In this document: positions 9,007-17,706 of the stretch, piece by piece
How the letters are laid out: every line of letters begins with the position of its first letter
Numbering within the stretch: position 1 is the stretch's first letter
Assembly: GCF_029872055.1 (NCBI RefSeq)
Contig: NZ_JARXNQ010000002.1
Location: forward strand, 62,001-126,000
Source: Sulfurimonas sp. C5
GTDB taxonomy: Bacteria > Campylobacterota > Campylobacteria > Campylobacterales > Sulfurimonadaceae
Length of the DNA: 64,000 nucleotides
Direction of reading: 5' to 3'
Position numbers and translations under genes: made by a program
Notes under the pieces: model-generated
What the model saw: only the letters and a program-made list of their open reading frames with translations
Databases searched by the model: none
What the model was told of the DNA's origin: nothing

Positions 9007-9036
9007 TCCACCAATTTTTGGTGGAGTTGTCTTTTT
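9007..9036 (+). terminator. Rho-independent terminator
   Basis: A perfect 8-bp stem (TCCACCAA with TTGGTGGA) and a 3-nt loop are followed shortly by a T-run. It lies 30 nt after the repeat-protein stop. Confidence 0.8.
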
Positions 9037-9052
9037 AATCTACATATCACGA

Positions 9053-9058
9053 TATAAT
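9053..9058 (+). promoter_or_regulatory. -10 element almost abutting the ABC exporter start
   Basis: TATAAT ends 9 nt before the ATG at 9068. Transcription would begin at about 9065, leaving no room for a ribosome binding site, so the mRNA may be leaderless. Confidence 0.5.
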
Positions 9059-9067
9059 TCATGTATT

Positions 9068-10834
9068 ATGAATAACGAAATTACTCTCAAATCCCTTTTT
9101 AAACTGATACTGCATAACAAACCCGCACTCATCTGGGGGCAGGTGATTACGCTTATAACAATTTTACTCAGTGTTCCGATCCCTTTGATGCTGCCTGTCA
9201 TGGTAGATGAAGTTCTTTTGGACAAACCCGCTACAGTTGTCCATACTATCGATCAGTTTTTTGGAAGCGGGAATGCTTTTTACTACATAGCGATCGTAAC
9301 TTTAGCCGTAGTCTTTTTGCGTTTTATATACTTTGTTTTTGGCGTTGCGATCACGAAAATATTTACGAAGATCGCAAAATATGTTACTTTCAAAGTAAGA
9401 AAGCAGCTCCTGGACCATCTAAAAATAGCTTCAATGAACGAGTATGAAACGATAGGAAGCGGGGCAATTACTGCAAACCTCATTACCGATGTAAATACGC
9501 TAGATACTTTCATTATCACAAGCGTGAGCCGTTTTGTTGCTTCTGTTTTGACTTTGATTGCAGTGGGGATTGTGATGATCGCAATCGATCCTGTTATGGG
9601 GCTTTTGATCCTCATTATTCAGCCTCTTATCATGTTTATATCAAAGAAGATGGTAAAACGTGTAGGAGTGCTAAAAAAAGAGGAAAATGAAGCGATTGAA
9701 AACTTTCAAAGCGATGTGGGTGAAACATTGGAGTTGTTCGGTCAGATCAAAGCGAGTAACAAAGAGAAATATTTTTTTGAACAGGCGGTTGAACAGGCAA
9801 AAACAATTCAGACGACTTCAAATGAATACGGTTATAAAAGCGTGGCGTATGAAAAACTCTCTTATACTGTTTTTCTGATCTTCTTTGAGTTGTTACGTGC
9901 CAGCGGACTTTTACTTGTGGCGTACAGTGATCTCTCTATAGGGATGATGTTTGCGATGTTTGGATATATCTGGTTTATCATGACACCTGTTCAGGATATC
10001 CTCTCTATGCAGTACTCCTATTCTTCTGCAGCATCTGCGATTAAACGTCTGAATAAAGTGCTTTCTTTAAAAACAGAAGCAAGCGGGGAAGAAGTACTTA
10101 GCGGCAATACGCTTGATCTCAAGTTAGAACATGTGAACTTTGCGTATAACAAAGAAAAAAGAGTGTTAGAAGACATCTCTTTGGAAATTCCTAGCGGGGC
10201 GAAAGTAGCTTTGATTGGTTCAAGCGGAAGTGGAAAAACGACACTGGCACAGGTGATCTCCGGTTTTTATGAAAAACAGAACGGGAGCTACCAGTGTAAC
10301 GGAATTGAGCTCGAAGAGATAGATAAACACTCTTTAAGAGAGAAGATCTTTTTGGTACTGCAGATGCCTATATTGTTCAACTCAACACTTCGTTTTAACA
10401 TAACGATGGGGGATGAAAGGATTAGTGATGATGCGATCGAAGAAGCGTTGGAGATTGCACAACTTTCCGAGATGCTGAAGTCTATGCCAAATGGACTCGA
10501 TACGATCGTAGGGCATCACGGTATCCGTCTCTCAGGCGGGCAAAGACAGCGTCTGAGTATTGCTAGAATGATCATCGCCAATCCGAGTGTAGTAATTTTC
10601 GATGAATCGACTTCGGCACTTGATGTACATACTGAAGCAAAACTCTACGCAACTTTAATGCCGCTGCTTAAGAACAAAACTGTTATCACAATCGCTCATC
10701 GTCTAAGTACCGTTAAAAATGCGGATATGATATACGTTCTTGAAAACGGTAAAATCGTACAACAGGGAACTCATCAGGAGCTTGAAGAGGAAGAGGGACA
10801 CTATATGGAGTTTATTAAAAGACAGTTGGTGTAA
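9068..10834 (+). CDS. ABC exporter, fused permease and ATPase (MsbA/MdlB type)
   Basis: 588 residues. Six transmembrane helices (about 20-310) of the ABC type I exporter fold precede a nucleotide-binding domain with Walker A GSSGSGKTT, signature LSGGQRQR, Walker B VVIFDEST and the H-loop AHRLST. This is the homodimeric half-transporter arrangement of MsbA, lipid and peptide exporters. The gene is alone, with a terminator before it and a bidirectional hairpin after it. A TATAAT lies just upstream of the ATG and no Shine-Dalgarno sequence is visible. Substrate is not determinable; MsbA-like lipid flipping is one option. Confidence 0.88.
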   Translation: MNNEITLKSLFKLILHNKPALIWGQVITLITILLSVPIPLMLPVMVDEVLLDKPATVVHTIDQFFGSGNAFYYIAIVTLAVVFLRFIYFVFGVAITKIFTKIAKYVTFKVRKQLLDHLKIASMNEYETIGSGAITANLITDVNTLDTFIITSVSRFVASVLTLIAVGIVMIAIDPVMGLLILIIQPLIMFISKKMVKRVGVLKKEENEAIENFQSDVGETLELFGQIKASNKEKYFFEQAVEQAKTIQTTSNEYGYKSVAYEKLSYTVFLIFFELLRASGLLLVAYSDLSIGMMFAMFGYIWFIMTPVQDILSMQYSYSSAASAIKRLNKVLSLKTEASGEEVLSGNTLDLKLEHVNFAYNKEKRVLEDISLEIPSGAKVALIGSSGSGKTTLAQVISGFYEKQNGSYQCNGIELEEIDKHSLREKIFLVLQMPILFNSTLRFNITMGDERISDDAIEEALEIAQLSEMLKSMPNGLDTIVGHHGIRLSGGQRQRLSIARMIIANPSVVIFDESTSALDVHTEAKLYATLMPLLKNKTVITIAHRLSTVKNADMIYVLENGKIVQQGTHQELEEEEGHYMEFIKRQLV

Positions 10835-10835
10835 A

Positions 10836-10858
10836 AGAGCTTTATAGCTCTATATTTT
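10836..10858. terminator. Bidirectional terminator between convergent genes
   Basis: AGAGCT and AGCTCT form a 6-bp stem with a TTAT loop, followed by a T-rich run on the plus strand. An A-rich flank makes it usable from the other strand too. It overlaps the stop codon of the hemerythrin gene. Confidence 0.6.
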
Positions 10859-11222
10859 TCTCTTTTAAAAACATTGCGAACTGCGAATCGATGTTAATAA
10901 TATGGCGTTTGAATTTGTCATAGGCATAGTCATTGATGTATGATTTTCCAAACATTGGCAGTTTTTGGGCCTGCATATAAAAATACTCCATCTCGGCTAA
11001 TAAGTTTTTATGCTCCTCTTTATGTTCGCCTTTTGCGTAAAAATCGTACTTATCCATCAGTTTTTCTTCAAAACTAAAATGCTCCCTGGTATGTTCAATC
11101 ATCTCTGCAAAGAGGAGTAAGAACTGTTGTGTAGTACAAGATTTGAGTAAAGAAAGTATTTGTAAAAACTCATCATGCTTTTCATCTATAACCGATATAT
11201 TTAAATGTAGATCATCATTCAT
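10842..11222 (-). CDS. Bacteriohemerythrin
   Basis: 126 residues, the usual length. The full set of diiron ligands of the family is present: H16, H48xxxE52, H67xxxH71 and H107xxxxD112. Such proteins bind O2 at a non-heme diiron site and serve as oxygen sensors, carriers or buffers. They are abundant in microaerophilic Campylobacterota. It is a single-domain cytoplasmic form with no signal peptide or fused signalling domain. It is transcribed alone, convergent with the ABC exporter. A 7-bp stem-loop (11240-11267) sits in its leader. Confidence 0.9.
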   Translation of the reverse strand: MNDDLHLNISVIDEKHDEFLQILSLLKSCTTQQFLLLFAEMIEHTREHFSFEEKLMDKYDFYAKGEHKEEHKNLLAEMEYFYMQAQKLPMFGKSYINDYAYDKFKRHIINIDSQFAMFLKEKNIEL

Positions 11223-11239
11223 AAGATACTCTTTTTATT

Positions 11240-11276
11240 TCAAGGCGTTGCAATAAGTATGCCTTGATACTTTTTT
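11240..11276. terminator. Stem-loop upstream of hemerythrin, terminator-like on plus strand
   Basis: TCAAGGC and GCCTTGA pair around a 14-nt loop, and a T6 run follows on the plus strand. No plus-strand gene ends here. It may stop read-through transcription or form a structure in the hemerythrin 5' leader. Confidence 0.4.
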
Positions 11277-11341
11277 CTGATCGAAAAGGGTAAGAAATGG
11301 TAAAATAGTGTAATACAAATTAAAAATAGAGAAAAGGTACA

Positions 11342-11584
11342 ATGAAAGAGATTAAACTGAGTGTTGATGAGCAAAATATTGAAACAGTAATGACGATCCT
11401 TCACAATCTTAAAGATGGGCTGATTTCTAAGATAGAACTTGACGGTACGATAACAAAAACAAGACAAACTCAGTATCAGCCAAAGCGAAAAGCAGTGGAT
11501 GAAAAAGACTCAGGTCCAAATGACAGAAGCGGTAAATATGCTTCACCGTCAGCTTACAAAGCAAGGTTAAAGAAGAATGTATAA
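11342..11584 (+). CDS. Conserved small protein of unknown function
   Basis: 80 residues with no transmembrane segment. The first 45 residues look like a small alpha/beta fold (KEIKLSVDEQNIETVMTILHNL, read as two short pieces). The rest is basic, polar and probably disordered (QPKRKAV, YKARLKKN). I do not recognise the family. The ribosome binding site is GAGAAAAGG. Its end overlaps the start of the next gene by 8 nt, so the two are probably co-translated. The co-operon genes encode a Nif3-insert-like protein and an RMD1-like protein. Confidence 0.6.
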   Translation: MKEIKLSVDEQNIETVMTILHNLKDGLISKIELDGTITKTRQTQYQPKRKAVDEKDSGPNDRSGKYASPSAYKARLKKNV

Positions 11585-11888
11585 ACTCAACTTTTTCGTT
11601 CCCGAACGTGAAAAAGAGCAGGTAAAACAAGCTCTTTTTGATATTGGAGTCGGGAGATATGAAAATTATGAGTGCTGCTCATGGGAGACTTTGGGACAGG
11701 GGCAGTTCAAACCTATATCTGCGGCTCAACCTGCTATTGGCGAGTTAAATAAACTCGAAGTTTTGCCTGAGTATAAAGTAGAAATGATCTGCAAAAAAGA
11801 GTTGATCGAAGAAGCGGTCAAAACACTGAAAGCTGCTCACCCTTATGAAGAGGTGGCTTATGAGGTATTTGAAATACTGGAGTTTTAA
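11577..11888 (+). CDS. Nif3/YqfO insert-domain-like protein
   Basis: 103 residues matching the stand-alone version of the PII/CutA-like domain found inserted in YqfO/NIF3 proteins. Visible features are the start YKLNFFVPEREKEQVKQALF, the central YENYECCSWETLGQGQFKP, and the end AAHPYEEVAYEVFE. The HPYEE motif is diagnostic. The domain forms small trimeric or dimeric assemblies; no biochemical role is settled. It overlaps the upstream small ORF and is followed after 3 nt by the RMD1-like gene, consistent with a small operon. Confidence 0.75.
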   Translation: MYKLNFFVPEREKEQVKQALFDIGVGRYENYECCSWETLGQGQFKPISAAQPAIGELNKLEVLPEYKVEMICKKELIEEAVKTLKAAHPYEEVAYEVFEILEF

Positions 11889-11891
11889 CAG

Positions 11892-12668
11892 ATGGAAAAA
11901 AGTGTTCATAGTTTCGTAGTAAGTGAAAAGTTTGACAAAAAACTTTATGAGGTGTTGGCAGATAAGTACAAGACACTCGTATATAAAGATATTTTATTCA
12001 TTACGGTAGAAGAGGATCAGTTCATAGTTCTGTTTAATTACGGGGTGTATACATGCTGGAACCTCTCTTTTAGGAATCTGGAGTTTTTTCAAAACGAGCT
12101 TCAAGATTATTTGATCAATCCTTTGCAAGAGTATAAAGAGGAAAAATTTAAATATACGGTTGAAAATGAATTTAAAATAGTTTTTGACAAGTTTATTTTA
12201 GAAAACGATTCACAGCTTTTAAAGATAGCCGTCTCTTCTGCACTTGCCCAAAATGTTAAACTCAATCAGTTTGAATCTAAAGTGGAAAATACAATTGAAG
12301 AAAACTCTGTTATCCCGAAAAACCTTGCGAAATACGGCAAGATAAGTTTGAATAAAAAGCAGATAGCAAAAAAGATAGGCGAACTTTTTCTGGTAAAAAG
12401 CCAGATAAACTTACAATATGACCTTCTAGATACTCCTGAGTTTTTCTGGGAATACCCTGAATATGAAAAACATTACAATAGTCTAAGCAAATATTTGGAT
12501 ATTACATCAAGAGTTGAGGTACTTAACAAAAAAGTTGAAGTGATTCAGGAGTTATTGGATGTCCTTAGTAATGAACAAAACCATAAATACTCATCATTTT
12601 TAGAATGGATTATTATCATTTTAATCTTTATAGAGATTGTTATGGGTTTGTATGAGTTTTTAAAATAA
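11892..12668 (+). CDS. RMD1/DUF155-family protein with C-terminal membrane anchor
   Basis: 258 residues. The body follows the RMD1 (DUF155) family: an N-terminal alpha/beta region with repeated 'LFNYGVYTCWNLS', a helical middle (KISLNKKQIAKKIGELFLVK), and the diagnostic end with a coiled coil (RVEVLNKKVEVIQELLDVLSN) followed by one transmembrane helix (EWIIIILIFIEIVMGLYEFL). Eukaryotic relatives are mitochondrial proteins tied to meiosis and translation; bacterial roles are undefined. It should be anchored in the inner membrane with most of the protein in the cytoplasm. It lies 3 nt after the Nif3-insert-like gene. Confidence 0.75.
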   Translation: MEKSVHSFVVSEKFDKKLYEVLADKYKTLVYKDILFITVEEDQFIVLFNYGVYTCWNLSFRNLEFFQNELQDYLINPLQEYKEEKFKYTVENEFKIVFDKFILENDSQLLKIAVSSALAQNVKLNQFESKVENTIEENSVIPKNLAKYGKISLNKKQIAKKIGELFLVKSQINLQYDLLDTPEFFWEYPEYEKHYNSLSKYLDITSRVEVLNKKVEVIQELLDVLSNEQNHKYSSFLEWIIIILIFIEIVMGLYEFLK

Positions 12669-12677
12669 AGGGAATAG

Positions 12678-12899
12678 ATGTTTAAAGCAAATACACAAGA
12701 AGAGCTGCAATCTATGAATATAGCTGCAGGACAAAAGTATAAGATCAAATACAAAAACAAAGACTACTATAACGGTGATGAGACAGTTGAAGAAGGAATC
12801 GGGACAGCTGTATGTTCTGAAGGCAAAGTCTATTTTAACGTTGTAGATCCATATGGGATGGATAAGTTGGTTATGCAGGTACAGATTTTACAAAAATAA
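12678..12899 (+). CDS. Small protein of unknown function
   Basis: 73 residues with a good ribosome binding site (AAAGGGAATAG) before the ATG. The sequence has beta-rich character (KYKIKYKNKDYYNGDETVEEGIG, split in two strands) and no signal peptide or membrane segment. It could be a small SH3-like barrel. It is the last gene of the 11342-12899 cluster and converges with the response regulator gene one base later. I do not recognise the family. Confidence 0.6.
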   Translation: MFKANTQEELQSMNIAAGQKYKIKYKNKDYYNGDETVEEGIGTAVCSEGKVYFNVVDPYGMDKLVMQVQILQK

Positions 12900-12900
12900 G

Positions 12901-14412
12901 TTAAAAGTCTGCACCTTTGTTTTTAAACTCACGAATAAGAGCCATCTGTCTGTGTGCAAGATAATCTCTGAGTTTATGTAGGTTTTGATCAGGTAGTTCA
13001 TACATTAAGACGAGATAAAAGTTTTTTGGATTTTCATCAATTCTAAAAACAGTCGCATCGGTAACTATAGAGATGATTTGATTATTTATAGTAAGGTTAA
13101 ACGATATTTTAACCTCAGTATCTACAGCTAGTCCGGCAGGCAGCGCTTGGATCGAAATTTTAATAGAAACCTCTGAGATATCAATAATACTTGTAGGACC
13201 TTCATATTTGATATCTTTATAGAAGAACGTACATTTATGGCTTTCTTCAGGTTCTAAACGGATAAATTCTCTATCGGTTATGTTGTTTGTGGCAAAACTC
13301 ATCTTGTTTATTATCACGGATTGAGTGTCTAAATCAACTTTTTTAATAGAGCGGCATAAAACATTTTTTGGAAATATTTCAGAAAAGATAGTCATATATT
13401 TTGTAAGGTGTATCACTTTTAGCTGAGGATATGGCATTTTAAGTACCACTTCATCATCAGAAATACTAACGATAACAGCAGGATTAACAATTGTAAGACC
13501 TCTGTAAAAGTTATGAATTTTGAGTTCTGAAGAGTTGTTTTGAACAATACGCATTAAAGAGATAATAGTTTCGGTATCTTGTTCTAACATATCTTGTTTA
13601 GCCGTATCACTGTCAAAAATATACATAAGATTTAATTCTGTTACATCATCAAATGAGAGAACGAAGTACCCCTCTTTTTCTGGAACTTCTCTCGCTTTTA
13701 AAATGAGATGGCGGAATTCATTATCATGATTTTTAATTTTTGTGTGAAAAAGTTTTCCAGGATTTTGTGCAACAATTTCATACCACTTTTCTTCGGGAGT
13801 CGAATATAAAAACTCTTTATGCTCATGTAAAAGGGTATTAATATCATCATATTTTTCTTTGAATTCTTCCATGTTGTCTACACCGAAAAATTCATAAAAA
13901 CGTTCATTACAAAGTATAAATTCCGATTCATGCATCATTACTACAATATTGTTTTGATAGTTTAATATTGTAGAAAGCTGGCTTGTAAAAAGGCATCTGT
14001 TCTCTACCTCGTGTATAGCTTTGAGGGCAAAGTAGACGGCATTTAAAAGCTCCGGTGTTTTTACCGGTTTTTCTAAATAACGGAATACTCCAAGTTTTAT
14101 TGCAAGGTGAAGATGCTCTTTTTCATCATACGCAGATAAAATGATAACTTTACAGTTAGGATCGATAGCAGATATTTTTTTAATAAGTTTAAAACCGCTC
14201 ATCTGCTGCATGTGCAGATCGGTGATTAGGAGTTTAGGTTTATGTTCTAAAAACTTCCCATACCCTTCTTCTCCATCTTCTGCGATAAAAATATTTTGAA
14301 ATACTCTTCCTAGCAAGGTTTCCATATTTTGTCGAAGACCGGCATTGTCTTCTACATACAGCAAACTAATATCACCGGAGAGTTTATGTATTGCTTGAAG
14401 CTCTTTTTTCAT
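12901..14412 (-). CDS. Response regulator: receiver + PAS-like middle + PilZ domain
   Basis: 503 residues. The N-terminal receiver domain has acidic pocket E21-D22, phosphoacceptor D65 (LLITDLHMQQ) and the KPVK lysine. The middle (about 135-270) looks PAS-like (FILCNERFYEFFGV). The C-terminus carries a PilZ domain: RxxxR (REFIR, 381-385) and DxSxxS (DISEVS, from 411), where the usual last Gly is Ser. PilZ domains bind c-di-GMP, so phosphorylation and c-di-GMP may be integrated in one protein. It is divergent from the CHASE histidine kinase at 14542, a likely partner. No DNA-binding domain is present. Confidence 0.82.
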   Translation of the reverse strand: MKKELQAIHKLSGDISLLYVEDNAGLRQNMETLLGRVFQNIFIAEDGEEGYGKFLEHKPKLLITDLHMQQMSGFKLIKKISAIDPNCKVIILSAYDEKEHLHLAIKLGVFRYLEKPVKTPELLNAVYFALKAIHEVENRCLFTSQLSTILNYQNNIVVMMHESEFILCNERFYEFFGVDNMEEFKEKYDDINTLLHEHKEFLYSTPEEKWYEIVAQNPGKLFHTKIKNHDNEFRHLILKAREVPEKEGYFVLSFDDVTELNLMYIFDSDTAKQDMLEQDTETIISLMRIVQNNSSELKIHNFYRGLTIVNPAVIVSISDDEVVLKMPYPQLKVIHLTKYMTIFSEIFPKNVLCRSIKKVDLDTQSVIINKMSFATNNITDREFIRLEPEESHKCTFFYKDIKYEGPTSIIDISEVSIKISIQALPAGLAVDTEVKISFNLTINNQIISIVTDATVFRIDENPKNFYLVLMYELPDQNLHKLRDYLAHRQMALIREFKNKGADF

Positions 14413-14541
14413 ATCAATATCATATCTACATTATCTTCACAAATTCTTAAGTAATATAAAATAATATAATATAACTCTTTTTACATAAGCTTTTAAAATA
14501 TTATGCTAAGATAAAATAATACTAAATTAAAGATAGAACAT

Positions 14542-16317
14542 ATGTGCAGATATATAAACATTTGTAAATCAATTAAAAATTATATTAAATATAGCGGGAT
14601 AAGTATCTTTTTTATATTTATACTCTCTATAGCTTTCTCGATAATGATCTGGAACTATTCTAAATCATATTATGAAAAAGAATCACAAGAAAGGTTTGAA
14701 AGAAACGTTGAAAAAACATTAGATCATCTGCAAGAGCGTATGTTTATCTATGAGAATATCTTACGTACTGGTATAGGTTTTTTTCACGGGAGTGATGGTG
14801 TAACGTGGAAAGAATGGCACGATTTTGCTGGTGCTTTAGATCTTGCAGCTAATTCTCCGGGTATGCAGGGGTTTGGTTATTCAAAAATGATCCAAGCAGA
14901 AGAGATAGAAAGTATAGAAGAAGAGATGCGAAAAAACCTCCCGTTTTTTTCTTTAAAACCAAAAAGCAAGAGGAATATTTATAGTGCAATCTTGTATTTA
15001 GAACCTTTGGATGAGCGTAACCTTGAAGCTATCGGTTACGATATGTATTCAGAGCCAACTCGTAGAGAAGCAATGGATATAGCTAGAGATACAGGTTCTG
15101 CGGCTATAACCAAAAAAGTGACTTTGGTTCAGGAGATTGATGAAGATCTGCAAGCAGGGATTTTAATGTATCTGCCGCTTTACAAGAAAGGGGCTGAAAC
15201 CTCTACCATCGAACAGCGTAGAAAAGCATTAGAAGGTTTTGTATATAGTCCATTTCGCATGAAGGACTTTATGAGTAAAGTAGAGTACCAAAGAAACTTG
15301 TTGGAAATTGAAATTTATGATGGTGAAGAGCTTGAAACAAATCATCTATTGTATAGTGATTTTACATCATTTGCCAAAAGTGCAAAATATCAAACACTAA
15401 GACCTCTACATATGAATAATCTTACATGGTATATCCGTTTTGCCAGTACAGCCCAATTTGATAGCTCAACAGAAAGTCCATATCCGTTGATGATAACACT
15501 TGCAGGATTAATCATTAACTTTACTTTACTATTGATTGTTTTAACATTGATAAACAGTTTACAAAAACTTAAAGAGCAGACGAAAAAAACAAAAGAACAA
15601 ACTTCCTATATGTTGCATCAGTCAAGAAAGGCTCAAATGGGTGAGATGGTAAGTTTAATAGCACACCAATGGCGTCAGCCCTTATCGTCAATATCAACTA
15701 TAACAGGAACACTTTCAATTGATGTAATGATGGAAAATTATAATCAAGACTTTTTTAGTGAAAAACTGAATGAGATTGATAATCTTGCTATACATCTTTC
15801 AAGTACAATCAATGATTTTAGAGATTTTTTTAAAGATAAAAAACAAAAAGAGAAGGCTACAGTCCAAGAGATTATTGCAGGAACGATGCAGATTATTGGC
15901 TCCTCTTTAGAATCGAAAAATATAGACCTTATATATGAAACTGAAGATGAGGTTTACGTACATACGTATGTGAATGAAATTAAACAAGTTCTTTTAAATA
16001 TTTTAAAAAATGCAGAAGATGCGTTGATGGAGAAGAAAGGTAAAAATTTAAAAATATGGATATCATGGGAACTTAAAGACAATGTGGTTAAGTTATACAT
16101 AGAAGATAATGCGGGAGGAATTCCAAATCATATTATCAAAAATATTTTTGAACCTTATTTTAGTACAAAAGGTGATGAGGGAACAGGATTAGGACTATAT
16201 ATGTCTAAAACAATTGTTGAAGAACATTGTCAAGGCAAATTATCTGTGAAGAATACCCTTACAGGAGCAAGGTTTACAATATCATTACCATATTCGGAAG
16301 ATCTTAACAGTGATTGA
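14542..16317 (+). CDS. CHASE-domain sensor histidine kinase
   Basis: 591 residues. Transmembrane helix 1 (about 18-38) is followed by an extracytoplasmic CHASE domain (about 70-300), then transmembrane helix 2 (about 312-335), a short coiled coil, and a kinase core. The H box is of the type common in this phylum (AHQWRQP, phospho-acceptor H375). The ATPase domain has an N box (LNILKNAEDAL), G1 (EDNAGGIP) and G2 (GTGLGLYMSKTI). CHASE domains bind small extracellular ligands. It is divergently transcribed from the receiver-PilZ protein, with a 129-bp AT-rich shared promoter region. Partnership is inferred from position. Confidence 0.85.
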   Translation: MCRYINICKSIKNYIKYSGISIFFIFILSIAFSIMIWNYSKSYYEKESQERFERNVEKTLDHLQERMFIYENILRTGIGFFHGSDGVTWKEWHDFAGALDLAANSPGMQGFGYSKMIQAEEIESIEEEMRKNLPFFSLKPKSKRNIYSAILYLEPLDERNLEAIGYDMYSEPTRREAMDIARDTGSAAITKKVTLVQEIDEDLQAGILMYLPLYKKGAETSTIEQRRKALEGFVYSPFRMKDFMSKVEYQRNLLEIEIYDGEELETNHLLYSDFTSFAKSAKYQTLRPLHMNNLTWYIRFASTAQFDSSTESPYPLMITLAGLIINFTLLLIVLTLINSLQKLKEQTKKTKEQTSYMLHQSRKAQMGEMVSLIAHQWRQPLSSISTITGTLSIDVMMENYNQDFFSEKLNEIDNLAIHLSSTINDFRDFFKDKKQKEKATVQEIIAGTMQIIGSSLESKNIDLIYETEDEVYVHTYVNEIKQVLLNILKNAEDALMEKKGKNLKIWISWELKDNVVKLYIEDNAGGIPNHIIKNIFEPYFSTKGDEGTGLGLYMSKTIVEEHCQGKLSVKNTLTGARFTISLPYSEDLNSD

Positions 16318-16340
16318 TAAGATGGCCAAAAGGATAAAAT

Positions 16341-16835
16341 ATGAAAAAAATTGTACTTATTCGACATGCAAAATCTAGTTGGAAAGATTTAACTCTAAAT
16401 GATTTCGACAGACCTTTAAACAAAAGGGGTAAGCATGATGCCCCAATGATTGCTGAACATTTTAATCTGCAAAATATAAAGCTTGAAAAAATATTTTCAA
16501 GTGCTGCTAAACGTGCTAAAAAAACTGCAGAGGTCTTTAGTAAAACTTTGGATGTAGAGGCGGAGTTTTATAAGGAACTTTACGGAGCTTCGATCGACGA
16601 ACTAATTGAATTTATAAATAAACAGTTGCAACAATATAATTCTATAGCAATAATTTCCCATAATCCTGAGCTTACAGAACTCTCCAACCACATAAGTGAT
16701 CAATATATTGAAAATATTCCGACAAGTGCTTATGTGGTTTTAGAATGTTTTGACGATTATATATCAGAAAAAAACTGTAAAATTTTGGACTTTGTTTATC
16801 CAAAAAGGGAAGATATTGCAGCGCAAAATAATTAA
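16341..16835 (+). CDS. SixA-like histidine phosphatase
   Basis: 164 residues of the histidine phosphatase superfamily. It has the catalytic RHAKSSW motif with H9, a second Arg in the AKRAKKTAEVF helix, and the second catalytic His in IISHNPELTEL. SixA in E. coli dephosphorylates phosphohistidine on HPt or PTS proteins; small bacterial members often have undefined substrates. It lies 23 nt after the histidine kinase gene, so a role in damping that phosphorelay is conceivable but inferred. The ribosome binding site is AAAGGAT. The next gene overlaps its end by 20 nt when its best start is used. Confidence 0.8.
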   Translation: MKKIVLIRHAKSSWKDLTLNDFDRPLNKRGKHDAPMIAEHFNLQNIKLEKIFSSAAKRAKKTAEVFSKTLDVEAEFYKELYGASIDELIEFINKQLQQYNSIAIISHNPELTELSNHISDQYIENIPTSAYVVLECFDDYISEKNCKILDFVYPKREDIAAQNN

Positions 16836-17643
16836 TGATTTAGAGTATATTGAGATAAGGAATCAAGCAGCAACAGCGAGAATTGCTTTGCAAGGTGCAC
16901 ATATATTTCATTATCAAAGAGCTAATGAAGCACCGTTATTATGGCTTAGTGATGTGAGTGACTTTGAAATAGGCAAAGCTATCAGAGGTGGAGTACCTAT
17001 TTGTTGGCCTTCATTTGGAAATAACAACCCTCAATTGGCGCAGCACGGTTTTGCCAGAGTAATGATGTGGCAGCTTGTAAACGCGGATGAAAGTAATCCT
17101 TATATATCAGAGTTAACATTTGTTTTAGAAGATTCGCAACAGAGTAGGGCGTTGTGGAACTATAAATTTAGAGTTGAATTTATAGTTAAAGTGGGCCTGG
17201 TTTTGGAGATGGAGTTAAAAACAGTTAATTTAGATACAGCTCCCTTTACATTAACGCAGGCTTTACATACATATTTTGCTGTCTCTTCAATTGAAAACAT
17301 TTCTATCAAAGGTTTAGAAGAGAAAAAATATCTTGATGCTTTGACACTGCAAGAACATTTCCAAGAGGGTAGTATCACTTTTGATCAAGAGCTTGACAGG
17401 GTCTATCAAGGTGTTGAGAATAGTATTGTATTGGAAGATCTTAATCGAAGTGTAAATATACAAAACAGCGGTTCAAAAAGTGTTGTTGTTTGGAATCCTT
17501 GGATAGAAAAATGTGCAAGGATGAGTGCAATGCAAGCAGAGTCTTACAAAGAGTTTGTGTGTATTGAGAGTGCAAATGCTTATGAAGATAAACGAATAAT
17601 TCAACCAAATCAAGAACATATTTTAAAAACAATATTGAGTTGA
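16816..17643 (+). CDS. D-hexose-6-phosphate mutarotase family protein
   Basis: 275 residues from TTG 16816, chosen because AAAAAGGGA lies 5 nt upstream. An upstream TTG at 16750 has no such site and would overlap sixA by 86 nt. The aldose-1-epimerase fold is recognised by ALQGAHIFHYQ, the active-site segment GGVPICWPSFG, a histidine in ALHTYFAVSSI, and a C-terminal VVVWNPWIEK plus ESANAYED. The YeaD-type enzymes interconvert anomers of glucose-6-phosphate and similar sugars in the cytoplasm. It is co-transcribed with the SixA-like gene. Substrate is by family analogy. Confidence 0.82.
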   Translation: MQRKIINDLEYIEIRNQAATARIALQGAHIFHYQRANEAPLLWLSDVSDFEIGKAIRGGVPICWPSFGNNNPQLAQHGFARVMMWQLVNADESNPYISELTFVLEDSQQSRALWNYKFRVEFIVKVGLVLEMELKTVNLDTAPFTLTQALHTYFAVSSIENISIKGLEEKKYLDALTLQEHFQEGSITFDQELDRVYQGVENSIVLEDLNRSVNIQNSGSKSVVVWNPWIEKCARMSAMQAESYKEFVCIESANAYEDKRIIQPNQEHILKTILS

Positions 17644-17706
17644 AATGCTATACTATTGCTTCATTTGTATCTTACAATGTTCATATGTGAGTTAAGGAGA
17701 TTTGTT

